Source: Mycobacterium sp.
Lineage (GTDB): Bacteria; Actinomycetota; Actinomycetes; Mycobacteriales; Mycobacteriaceae
Assembly (NCBI GenBank): GCA_025965815.1
Contig: JAOPWF010000208.1
Coordinates: 1 to 5,566, forward strand
Reading direction: 5' to 3'
Length of the DNA stretch: 5,566 bases
Position 1 is the stretch's first letter, and each line of letters starts with the position of its first letter. The position numbers and the translations under genes are program-made. The notes beneath the pieces are model-generated. The model saw only the letters and a list, made by a program, of their open reading frames with translations. It searched no databases and had not been told where the DNA came from. Of the stretch, positions 1 to 5,439 are shown piece by piece.

Positions 1-1774
1 TGAGATGGCGTTCACCCTGGCCCGCTCGGCCGCCGATGCGGTCGTCGCTGCCAACAAGTCGGCTCGGGCGCTCGCCGTCGAGACGGTCCGCACGCTGCCC
101 AGGCTGGCCCGGCTCGGCCAGATCAACGACCACACCCGCATCTCGCTTGGCCGGATCATGTCCGAACAGGCCCGCGGCGCCCCGAACGGCGAATGCCTGC
201 TGTTCGACGGCCGGGTGCACACCTATGAATCGGTGGACCGCCGCATCAACAATGTGGTGCGGGGCCTGATCCGGGTCGGCGTCCGGCAGGGCGCGCATGT
301 CGGGGTGTTCATGGAGACCCGTCCCAGCGCGCTCGTTGCGATCGCCGCGCTGTCCCGCCTCGGTGCGGTGGCGGTGCTGATGCCACCCGACGCCGATCTG
401 GCGGCCGCCGCGCGCCTCGGTGGAGTGTCGGAGATCATCACCGACCCGAGCAACCTGGAGGCGGCCCGGCAGATGTCGATGCAGGTTCTGGTGCTCGGCG
501 GTGGCGAGTCGCGTGACCTGCACCTGTCCGAGGACGCGGACGTCATCGACATGGAGCAGATCGACCCGGACGAGGTCGAACTGCCGGGCTGGTACCGGCC
601 CAACCCCGGCCTGGCCCGCGACCTGGCCTTCGTCGCATTCGCCACGGTCGGTGGCGAACTGATGGCGCGCCAGATCACCAATTACCGGTGGGCGGTGTCG
701 GCCTTCGGGACCGCGTCGGCAGCCAACCTCGGCCGCGGGGACACCGTCTATTGCCTGACCCCGTTGCACCACCAGTCCGGGCTGCTGGTCAGCCTGGGCG
801 GCGCGGTGGTCGGTGGCTCGCGGATCGCGCTGTCCCGCGGTCTGCGGCCGGACCGGTTCGTGCACGAGATCCGCCAGTACGGCGTGACGGTGGTGTCCTA
901 CACCTGGGCGATGCTGCGGGAAGTCGTCGACGATCCCGCCTTTGCGCTGGACGGCAACCATCCGGTGCGGCTGTTCATCGGCTCGGGCATGCCGACCGGG
1001 CTGTGGCAGCGGGTCATCGACGTGTTCGCGCCGGCGCACGTGGTGGAGTTCTTCGCGACGACCGACGGGCAGGCCGTGCTGGCCAACGTCTCGGGCGCCA
1101 AGATCGGCAGTAAGGGCAGGCCGCTGCCCGGCGGCGGCCAGGTCGAACTGGCGGCCTACGACGCGGACGACGATCTGATCCTCGAGGATGACCGGGGATT
1201 CGTCCGGGTCGCCGAGACGAACGAGGTGGGTGTGCTGCTGGCCCGCCCGCGTGGGCCGATCGACCCGACCGCCTCGGTCAAGCGGGGTGTCTTCGCCCCA
1301 GCCGACACCTGGATCTCGACGGAGTACCTGTTCCGCCGCGACGCCGATGGCGACTACTGGCTGGTCGACAACCGCGGGTCGGTGATCCGCACAGCTCGCG
1401 GACCGATCTACTCCGAACCGATCACAGACGCGATCGGCCAGATCAGGGCCGTCGACCTCGCGGTGACCTACGGGGTGCGAGTGGGCGACCATGAGTTGTC
1501 GGTCACGGCGGTGCAGCTGTTGCCGGGTGCCAGCCTGTCGTCGGCCGACCTGACCGAGGCACTGGCTGATCTGCCCGTCGGCGGGCCGCCCGACATCGTG
1601 CATGTGGTGCCCGGGATGACGCTCAGCGCGTCATACCGGCCGACGATCAGCGCCCTGCGCGCCGCGGGCACCCCCAAGCCGGCGCGAACCGCGTGGTATC
1701 TGGATCCCGACACCAACCGCTACAAGCGGTTGACCGTCGCAGTCCGCACGGAGATTCTGGGCGCGCAACAGTAA
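1..1774 (+). CDS. FATP/FadD-like acyl-CoA synthetase-family protein with degenerate active site (5' end outside window)
   Basis: The frame is open to the left edge, so the visible ATG at position 5 need not be the start. The M. tuberculosis counterpart, Rv1683, is as I recall about 1000 aa with an N-terminal lipase-like domain, so this is probably the C-terminal half of a longer protein. Numbering from that ATG, the 589 residues follow the adenylate-forming (ANL) fold of the FATP/very-long-chain acyl-CoA synthetase branch, ending in a FATP-like tail (WYLDPDTNRYKRLT, 564-577). The catalytic motifs are altered. The P-loop site reads FATVGGELMA (212-221) instead of a YTSGTTGxPK-like motif. The YGxTE-like site reads FATTD (350-354). 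The TGD site reads TEY (439-441). The catalytic C-terminal lysine aligns with R545. Family membership is solid. A role in triacylglycerol or fatty-acid metabolism is inferred from work on the BCG homologue, and normal ATP-dependent ligase activity is doubtful. Confidence 0.9.
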   Translation, partial: EMAFTLARSAADAVVAANKSARALAVETVRTLPRLARLGQINDHTRISLGRIMSEQARGAPNGECLLFDGRVHTYESVDRRINNVVRGLIRVGVRQGAHVGVFMETRPSALVAIAALSRLGAVAVLMPPDADLAAAARLGGVSEIITDPSNLEAARQMSMQVLVLGGGESRDLHLSEDADVIDMEQIDPDEVELPGWYRPNPGLARDLAFVAFATVGGELMARQITNYRWAVSAFGTASAANLGRGDTVYCLTPLHHQSGLLVSLGGAVVGGSRIALSRGLRPDRFVHEIRQYGVTVVSYTWAMLREVVDDPAFALDGNHPVRLFIGSGMPTGLWQRVIDVFAPAHVVEFFATTDGQAVLANVSGAKIGSKGRPLPGGGQVELAAYDADDDLILEDDRGFVRVAETNEVGVLLARPRGPIDPTASVKRGVFAPADTWISTEYLFRRDADGDYWLVDNRGSVIRTARGPIYSEPITDAIGQIRAVDLAVTYGVRVGDHELSVTAVQLLPGASLSSADLTEALADLPVGGPPDIVHVVPGMTLSASYRPTISALRAAGTPKPARTAWYLDPDTNRYKRLTVAVRTEILGAQQ

Positions 1775-1798
1775 GACCGTGCTACGAACGCGCCGCAC

Positions 1799-1807
1799 TG
1801 TTAGGCT
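1799..1807 (+). promoter_or_regulatory. Candidate extended -10 promoter (TGT-TAGGCT)
   Basis: The bases TGTTAGGCT form a TGn extension followed by TAGGCT, a TAnnnT hexamer typical of mycobacterial housekeeping promoters. No good -35 box lies 16-19 bp upstream, which fits an extended -10 promoter. Transcription would begin near 1814, leaving a leader of about 60 nt before the secreted-protein gene. It lies in the only gap (1775-1872) between the synthetase-like gene and the next gene, where I see no clear terminator. The hexamer is seen in the sequence; its activity is inferred. Confidence 0.42.
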
Positions 1808-1863
1808 CCCGCTGGCGGCACCTGGCTGTCGTCGTTCCGTGATCTCTGTAGCCGCCGCACGCT

Positions 1864-1868
1864 GGAGG
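1864..1868 (+). promoter_or_regulatory. Ribosome binding site GGAGG that selects the ATG at 1873
   Basis: GGAGG ends 4 nt before ATG 1873 but only 1 nt before the in-frame TTG at 1870. The ATG is therefore the more likely start, and the predicted protein loses one methionine. Confidence 0.7.
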
Positions 1869-1872
1869 ATTG

Positions 1873-2337
1873 ATGACATCGCAGACCAGTAAAACCGGCT
1901 CCGGCTGGCGCCGGGCCGCTACCGGTGCCATTGCGAGCAGCGCCGTCGCGGTCGGACTCATGCTGAGCGTCGGCTCCGCCACGGCGCACGCCGACGTCCT
2001 GGACGACCTCGCCGCGCAGTACTACACCGGCGCTGGCGGCGGCCAGATATCCAACTGGATCAAGGAATCCGTGCAACTGCGGTCCATGGGTTTCAAGCCG
2101 ACGAAGGCCAATTACGCGGCAATCGAAGAGGCGCTGAATCAGCGGCCCAACCAGACCCCCCTTGTCCGGGCGTTGCAGGAAACGGTCCTCGATCAGCGCC
2201 AGGCACAGGCGCAGTCGCAGCAGCCGTCGAACCCGCTCACCATTGGTATCAACCAGTACGACCCGAACAACCCCAGCGCCATTGGTGGTTTCGGGATCAG
2301 TGGTGGCCCAACGGCTAACCAGCCGATCGGTCCCTAG
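1873..2337 (+). CDS. Small secreted protein of unknown function with Sec signal peptide
   Basis: This 154-aa protein has a clear signal peptide. The N-terminal part carries K7, R13 and R14, followed by a hydrophobic stretch at about 18-36 and an AHA cleavage site, so the mature chain should start at D41 (114 residues). The arginine pair lacks the rest of a Tat motif, and there is no lipobox cysteine; the protein has no cysteine at all. The mature part has a likely helical region (VLDDLAAQYY to about residue 120, with a Q/A-rich run DQRQAQAQSQQ). A Gly/Pro/Asn-rich tail follows, containing NQYDPNNPSAIGG. The compact N-terminal half and low-complexity tail resemble short exported proteins of mycobacteria, but I cannot name a family or function. 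It has its own ribosome site and ends 9 nt before the next gene, so the two are probably co-transcribed. As I recall, M. tuberculosis has no gene between the flanking orthologues. Confidence 0.85.
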   Translation: MTSQTSKTGSGWRRAATGAIASSAVAVGLMLSVGSATAHADVLDDLAAQYYTGAGGGQISNWIKESVQLRSMGFKPTKANYAAIEEALNQRPNQTPLVRALQETVLDQRQAQAQSQQPSNPLTIGINQYDPNNPSAIGGFGISGGPTANQPIGP

Positions 2338-2340
2338 CCT
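2335..2340 (+). promoter_or_regulatory. Possible internal -10 box for a leaderless Trm112-like transcript
   Basis: TAGCCT fits TAnnnT, overlaps the stop codon of the secreted-protein gene and ends 6 nt before the GTG at 2347. That is the spacing expected if transcription starts at the initiation codon. The GTG has no Shine-Dalgarno sequence upstream, which is consistent with leaderless initiation. There is no recognisable -35 box, and a TAnnnT hexamer is common by chance, so this is weakly supported. Read-through and translational coupling from the upstream gene is the alternative. Confidence 0.25.
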
Positions 2341-2346
2341 CTTCTC

Positions 2347-2562
2347 GTGCTGGACGAAAAGCTTCTGAGCATTCTGGTCTGCCCGGCCGACCGTGGCCCG
2401 CTGCTTCTGGTGGACGACGAACTGCTGTACAACCCCCGGTTGCGCCGCGCCTACCGCATCGACGACGGCATCCCCGTGCTGCTGATCGACGAGGCCGTCG
2501 ACGTGGACGACGATGAACACGAACGACTTATCGCGCGCGCAGGCCCGGTAGGTCCCCAGTGA
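2347..2562 (+). CDS. Trm112/UPF0434 (YcaR-like) family short protein
   Basis: This 71-aa protein starts at GTG. It shows the family pattern: an N-terminal LLSILVCP (6-13), a middle strand region LLLVDDELLYNPRLRRAYRI, and the hallmark DGIPVLLIDEA (about 39-49), followed by an acidic tail (DVDDDEHE). In eukaryotes and archaea Trm112 is a small partner subunit that activates methyltransferases; the role of the short bacterial versions is poorly defined. Many bacterial members have a zinc-knuckle with several cysteines, but here C12 is the only one, so classical zinc binding is unlikely. The gene corresponds in position to Rv1684. It lies 9 nt downstream of the secreted-protein gene, and its last 35 bp overlap the convergent TetR gene. 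Identity is confident from length and motifs; function is unknown. Confidence 0.85.
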   Translation: MLDEKLLSILVCPADRGPLLLVDDELLYNPRLRRAYRIDDGIPVLLIDEAVDVDDDEHERLIARAGPVGPQ

Positions 2563-3148
2563 GATAACGCTGCAGATTCGGCGCGATCGTCTGGGCGATC
2601 TGCTCGACGGGCAACGAGGCGAACGGCTCCAACTCCAGGATGTAGCGCGCCATCACCACGCCCACCAACTGCGACGCCACGAACTGCACGCGGATCATCC
2701 CCGAGCCTGGCGGATCGTCGACGCGGGAGCCGACCTCGACGGCGATGACCTCTTGCAGAAACGAGCGCACCAGGCTCACCTCGGAACCCGCCAACAGCGA
2801 CCGCAACGTTGCGATGAATCCCGAGCCGAGTTCGGAGTCCCACAGCGGCAGCAGCACCGACGGCAACTTCAGCCCCAGTTCCTCGACGGGTGTTTCGCGC
2901 ATGGGGCCGATCACCTGCATCGGGTCGATGGGGATGTGGATCGCGGCGGCGAACAATTGCTGCTTGGTGCCGAAGTAATGGTGAACCAGGGCCGCGTCCA
3001 CGTCCGCGCCTGCGGCGACCGCCCGAACGGACGTCTTGTCGATCCCGTTGCGGGCGAACAGCTCCCGCGCACTCGCCAGGATGCGATCGCGCCTGTCGGA
3101 GCTGCCGGACGGCCGCCCGGGCCGCTTCCGTGTGGTGTTAGGGGTCAA
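2528..3148 (-). CDS. TetR-family transcriptional repressor of the adjacent ABC efflux operon
   Basis: With the TTG at 3148 as start the protein has 206 aa, close to the length I recall for Rv1685c (207 aa). A basic arm (RKRPGRP, 7-13) precedes a canonical TetR DNA-binding domain: helix 1 RDRILASARELFARNG (20-35), then the helix-turn-helix at about 39-59 (TSVRAVAAGADVDAALVHHY) with the family-typical YFGTKQQLF (58-66). The C-terminal half is the ligand-binding and dimerisation region. It is the third gene of the operon, 20 nt after the permease stop, as expected for a repressor that controls its own operon. Its likely targets are the paired palindromes at 4674-4705. The start is uncertain: TTG 3163 (211 aa) and GTG 3208 (226 aa, overlapping the permease by 40 nt) are also in frame, and none has a good ribosome site. 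The inducing ligand is unknown. Confidence 0.9.
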   Translation of the reverse strand: MTPNTTRKRPGRPSGSSDRRDRILASARELFARNGIDKTSVRAVAAGADVDAALVHHYFGTKQQLFAAAIHIPIDPMQVIGPMRETPVEELGLKLPSVLLPLWDSELGSGFIATLRSLLAGSEVSLVRSFLQEVIAVEVGSRVDDPPGSGMIRVQFVASQLVGVVMARYILELEPFASLPVEQIAQTIAPNLQRYLTGDLPGLRAR

Positions 3149-3168
3149 GGCTTTTGGGTCCAAATCGC

Positions 3169-3930
3169 TCAGGGAGTCCGCCGCCGCAGTGTAGCCGCGG
3201 CCAGGCACAACGCCACCACCGCGAAGCCCACGACGACAGCGATATCCCGCACGGCGGTGGCTGTCAGGTCAGGATGCGCGCCGACCTGCTGCAAGGCCTC
3301 GAGCGCATAGCTGGCCGGCAGCACGTTGCTGATCCACTGCAACCACTCCGGCATCAGCGCGCGCGGCACGATGATGCCTGCCAGCAGCAGTTGCGGGACG
3401 ATGACGACCGGCATGAACTGCACCGCCTGGAACTCTGTACGGGCGAAGGCGCTGCACAGCAGGCCCAGGCCGACCCCGAGTACCGCATTGACGATGGCGA
3501 TGGCGAAGACCCAGATCGGGCTCCCTGCGGTGTCGAAGCCGAGCAGCCAGAACGCGACCAGACACGCGATGGTGGCCTGCGCGGCAGCCGCTATGGAAAA
3601 CGCGGTCCCGTACGCCCCCAGCAGATCCAGCCGCCGCAACGGTGTGGTCAGAATGCGCTCCAACGTTCCCGAAACCCGTTCCCGCTGCATCGAGATCGAC
3701 GTGATGAGGAACATCACCACCAGGGGCAGCAGGCCGAGCAGGATCAGGCACGCACGCTGAAAAGGCGAGTTGAACGGCGGCGTCCCACCCGGGGGAACCG
3801 GAGCGTTCTGGAACATGAAATACATCAGCGTGATGATCAGGCTGGGCACGACGAGGATCATCGCGACGCTGCGGTGATCGGCGGCGAGCTGCCGCAGGAT
3901 CCGGGCGGTGGTGGCCAGGTAGGCCTGCAA
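3169..3930 (-). CDS. ABC-2 type transporter permease (efflux)
   Basis: This integral membrane subunit has 253 aa from the TTG at 3930. About six hydrophobic segments are visible: 22-40, 60-80, 104-130, 137-163, 170-190 and 228-247. Between segments 2 and 3 lies the ABC-2 signature QRERVSGTLERILTTPL (82-98), the cytoplasmic region thought to contact the ATPase. Further on comes the conserved AGIIVPRALMPEWLQW, then LPASYALEAL (204-213). These features place it with DrrB-like drug or lipid exporters. It follows the ATPase stop by 2 nt, so the two should be translated together. No ribosome site precedes the TTG. An in-frame ATG at 3999 has GAGGA six bases upstream but would overlap the ATPase gene by 67 nt and add 23 hydrophilic residues. 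The substrate cannot be read from the sequence. It is the positional equivalent of Rv1686c. Confidence 0.92.
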   Translation of the reverse strand: MQAYLATTARILRQLAADHRSVAMILVVPSLIITLMYFMFQNAPVPPGGTPPFNSPFQRACLILLGLLPLVVMFLITSISMQRERVSGTLERILTTPLRRLDLLGAYGTAFSIAAAAQATIACLVAFWLLGFDTAGSPIWVFAIAIVNAVLGVGLGLLCSAFARTEFQAVQFMPVVIVPQLLLAGIIVPRALMPEWLQWISNVLPASYALEALQQVGAHPDLTATAVRDIAVVVGFAVVALCLAAATLRRRTP

Positions 3931-3932
3931 AG

Positions 3933-4697
3933 TCAGCCGGCTGCGGTTGCGGTGCTGTGCCGGATGATGGACAGAAACGCTTCCTCCAGTGACGTACATC
4001 CTGTGTCCTCTCGTAGTTTCGCGGGTGTGGTGTGGGCCAGTAGGTGCCCTTCGCGCATCAACAGCAGATCTCCGCAGTGGTCGGCCTCGTCCATGACGTG
4101 GCTCGAGACCAGCAGTGTGGTTCCCTGGCGCGCCAGCGCATGGAATTGCTCCCACAGGTCGGCCCGCAGTAGCGGGTCGAGACCGACAGTGGGCTCGTCG
4201 AGCACCAGCAGTTCGGGTTGGCAGACCAGCGCACACGCCAGGGAGACCCTGGTGCGCTGGCCACCGGACAGGTTTCCGGCCAGGGCCGTGCTGTGGTCAC
4301 CCAGCCCGACGGCGTCGACCGCCTCGTCGGCCGCGTCGCGGGGAGCCCCGTACAGCGCACCGAAGTAGCGGACATTGTCGATCACCCGCAGGTCGTCGTA
4401 GATCGTCGGATCCTGCGTGACGTAACCGACCCGGCGCCGCAGCGGCGGCGAACCCGCCGGATGGCCGAGCACCATCACCGAACCCTCAGCGATGATCTGC
4501 GTGCCGACGATGCAGCGCATCAGCGTGGTCTTGCCGCAGCCCGAAGGCCCGAGCAGGCCGGTGATGGTGCCGCGGGCGATCCGCACCGAAAAGTTGTGCA
4601 GGGCCGGACGCTTGCCGCGGATGACCCGTAGCCCCCTGATGTCGACCGCCGGGTCGGCACCGTCGCGTAGTAATTCATCACTCGATGAAGTCATCAT
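3933..4697 (-). CDS. ABC transporter ATP-binding protein (efflux pump motor subunit)
   Basis: This cytoplasmic nucleotide-binding subunit has 254 aa from ATG 4697. All motor motifs are intact: Walker A GPSGCGKTT (50-58), Q-loop Q95, signature LSGGQ (143-147), Walker B LLVLDEP (163-169, catalytic E168), D-loop GLD (172-174) and switch H200. The C-terminal TSLEEAFLSII is typical of DrrA-like partners of ABC-2 permeases. It is the first gene of an ATPase-permease-TetR operon. ATG 4697 is preferred because a TTGACA/AATTAT promoter places the transcription start there. No ribosome site lies at a useful distance (GGGAG is 13 nt away). The in-frame TTG at 4733 is itself the -35 box and is unlikely to be translated. 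ATG 4694 is the next codon and cannot be excluded. It corresponds to Rv1687c and, from memory, to M. smegmatis MSMEG_3762, studied as part of a stress-induced efflux system. Confidence 0.94.
   Translation of the reverse strand: MMTSSSDELLRDGADPAVDIRGLRVIRGKRPALHNFSVRIARGTITGLLGPSGCGKTTLMRCIVGTQIIAEGSVMVLGHPAGSPPLRRRVGYVTQDPTIYDDLRVIDNVRYFGALYGAPRDAADEAVDAVGLGDHSTALAGNLSGGQRTRVSLACALVCQPELLVLDEPTVGLDPLLRADLWEQFHALARQGTTLLVSSHVMDEADHCGDLLLMREGHLLAHTTPAKLREDTGCTSLEEAFLSIIRHSTATAAG
4674..4689. promoter_or_regulatory. Probable TetR operator, half 1 (palindrome TTCATC-ACTC-GATGAA)
   Basis: This is a perfect 6-bp inverted repeat with a 4-bp spacer. It lies within codons 3-8 of the ATPase gene and directly abuts a second, nearly identical palindrome. 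Its size and symmetry suit a TetR-type dimer, and the operon encodes one. AT-rich palindromes are conspicuous in this GC-rich sequence. The assignment to the neighbouring repressor is inference. Confidence 0.72.
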
Positions 4698-4705
4698 GCG
4701 ATGAA
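4690..4705. promoter_or_regulatory. Probable TetR operator, half 2 (palindrome TCATC-ATGC-GATGA)
   Basis: This is a second palindrome (perfect arms at 4691-4695 and 4700-4704) whose centre lies 16 bp from the first. As 16-bp units the two are identical at 13 positions. It covers the ATPase start codon, the predicted transcription start and the downstream edge of the -10 box, so a bound protein would block initiation. A pair of sites 1.5 helical turns apart suggests two repressor dimers binding together. Confidence 0.7.
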
Positions 4706-4749
4706 TAATTCTCCCGGTGGATAGTGCTGTCAATACCCGCGGGCAGAAT
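4704..4749 (+). promoter_or_regulatory. Candidate promoter region for mpg with two alternative -10 boxes
   Basis: On the + strand AATAAT (4704-4709) matches 5 of 6 consensus bases and overlaps the -10 box of the divergent operon. It would give a start near 4716 and a leader of about 40 nt. Alternatively CAGAAT (4744-4749; 4 of 6) ends 7 nt before the mpg GTG and could give a leaderless RNA. Neither has a convincing -35 box, and mpg has no clear ribosome site. The choice between them is open. Confidence 0.35.
4705..4733 (-). promoter_or_regulatory. Promoter of the efflux operon (TTGACA - 17 bp - AATTAT)
   Basis: On the minus strand, TTGACA (4733-4728) is a perfect -35 consensus. It is followed after exactly 17 bp by AATTAT (4710-4705), which matches 4 of 6 bases of TATAAT. 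Seven bases then separate the -10 box from ATG 4697, so the RNA should begin at or beside the A of the start codon and be leaderless, a common arrangement in mycobacteria. The operator repeats lie immediately downstream and overlap the start site. Confidence 0.68.
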
Positions 4750-4756
4750 CTCTCCA

Positions 4757-5368
4757 GTGAGCGCTGAGCTGCTGGCCGTCGACCCGCTGACCGCGGCCCA
4801 TCGCCTGCTCGGATCCACCCTCACCGGGCGCGGCGTCAGCGCGGTGATCGTCGAGGTGGAGGCCTACGGCGGGCCGTCGGATGGGCCGTGGCCAGATGCG
4901 GCGTCGCATTCCTTTCGCGGCCCCGGCCTTCGCAACGCCGTGATGTTCGGGCCGGCCGGACGGCTCTACACCTACCGCAGCCACGGCATTCACGTCTGCG
5001 CCAACGTGTCCTGCGGCCCGGACGGGACCGCGGCCGCGGTGCTGCTGCGCGCCGCGGCGGTCGACGCCGGTGTGGCCACCGCCCGCGAGCGGCGCGGCGA
5101 CTTGGTGAGGCCAGTCGCGCTGGCCCGCGGACCGGGAAATCTGTGCTCGGCACTCGGAATCACCATGGAGGACAACGGCATCGACCTCTTCGATCCAGAC
5201 GGGCCGATAACGCTGCAGTTGAATGAGATAACCGATGGTATTGCCGGGCCGCGAGTGGGCGTCAGCCGCGCTGCGGATCGACCCTGGCGGTTCTGGCTGC
5301 GGGAGCGGCCGGAGGTCTCGTCGTACCGGCGCAGTCCCCGGGCCGCGGCCGCCGGGCTCAGCGACTAG
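4757..5368 (+). CDS. mpg: 3-methyladenine DNA glycosylase (AAG/Mpg family)
   Basis: This base-excision repair enzyme removes alkylated purines such as 3-methyladenine from DNA, leaving an abasic site. The GTG start at 4757 gives 203 aa, the length I recall for Rv1688. Family landmarks are all present. VEVEAY (32-37) carries the catalytic-type E35 and base-stacking Y37, equivalent to human AAG E125 and Y127. H51 lies in the HSFRG motif, followed by [21 protein letters not shown] (59-79). Next come the [20 protein letters not shown] segment (81-100), the conserved [13 protein letters not shown], and near the C-terminus [17 protein letters not shown]. No frameshift or missing landmark is seen. 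A longer frame from GTG 4724 would run through the divergent promoter and is less likely. It is divergent from the efflux operon across 59 bp, which may couple their regulation. tyrS follows 71 bp downstream on the same strand. Confidence 0.95.
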   Translation: MSAELLAVDPLTAAHRLLGSTLTGRGVSAVIVEVEAYGGPSDGPWPDAASHSFRGPGLRNAVMFGPAGRLYTYRSHGIHVCANVSCGPDGTAAAVLLRAAAVDAGVATARERRGDLVRPVALARGPGNLCSALGITMEDNGIDLFDPDGPITLQLNEITDGIAGPRVGVSRAADRPWRFWLRERPEVSSYRRSPRAAAAGLSD

Positions 5369-5424
5369 TTTTCCGCCGGCCGGACCACTCGGTCGAGGTC
5401 CATCGCGGCAGGCCAGGTCGGTAC

Positions 5425-5430
5425 GGAAAG
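5425..5430 (+). promoter_or_regulatory. Ribosome binding site of tyrS (GGAAAG)
   Basis: GGAAAG lies 9 nt upstream of ATG 5440, an acceptable distance, and supports that start. The rest of the 71-bp gap after mpg shows no convincing promoter, terminator or T-box leader. Confidence 0.5.
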
Positions 5431-5439
5431 ATCGACACC

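Noticed and set aside
1801..2520. Minus-strand open frame (239 codons) under the secreted and Trm112-like genes
   Set aside because: There is no recognisable domain and no promoter or ribosome site. The sense strand carries a signal peptide and a known family signature.
2562..2574. 13-bp match GATAACGCTGCAG repeated near 5206
   Set aside because: One short exact match in a window of this size is close to chance expectation, and the two copies have unrelated contexts.
3154..4368. Long + strand open frame (404 codons) across the permease and ATPase genes
   Set aside because: It is antisense to two genes with complete family motifs. Its product is very rich in Gln, Arg, His and Asp with no domain, as expected from the opposite strand of GC-rich coding DNA.
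4724..4756. Upstream GTG giving an 11-residue longer Mpg
   Set aside because: It would lie within the divergent promoter next to the -35 box. The GTG at 4757 gives the length I recall for the M. tuberculosis protein.
5366..5371. TAGTTT at the mpg stop codon as a tyrS -10 box
   Set aside because: It has no -35 box and no TGn extension. A single TAnnnT hexamer overlapping a stop codon is not enough evidence, although it cannot be excluded.
5384..5395. Inverted repeat GACC-ACTC-GGTC after mpg as a terminator
   Set aside because: A 4-bp stem with no T-run is too weak for a terminator.
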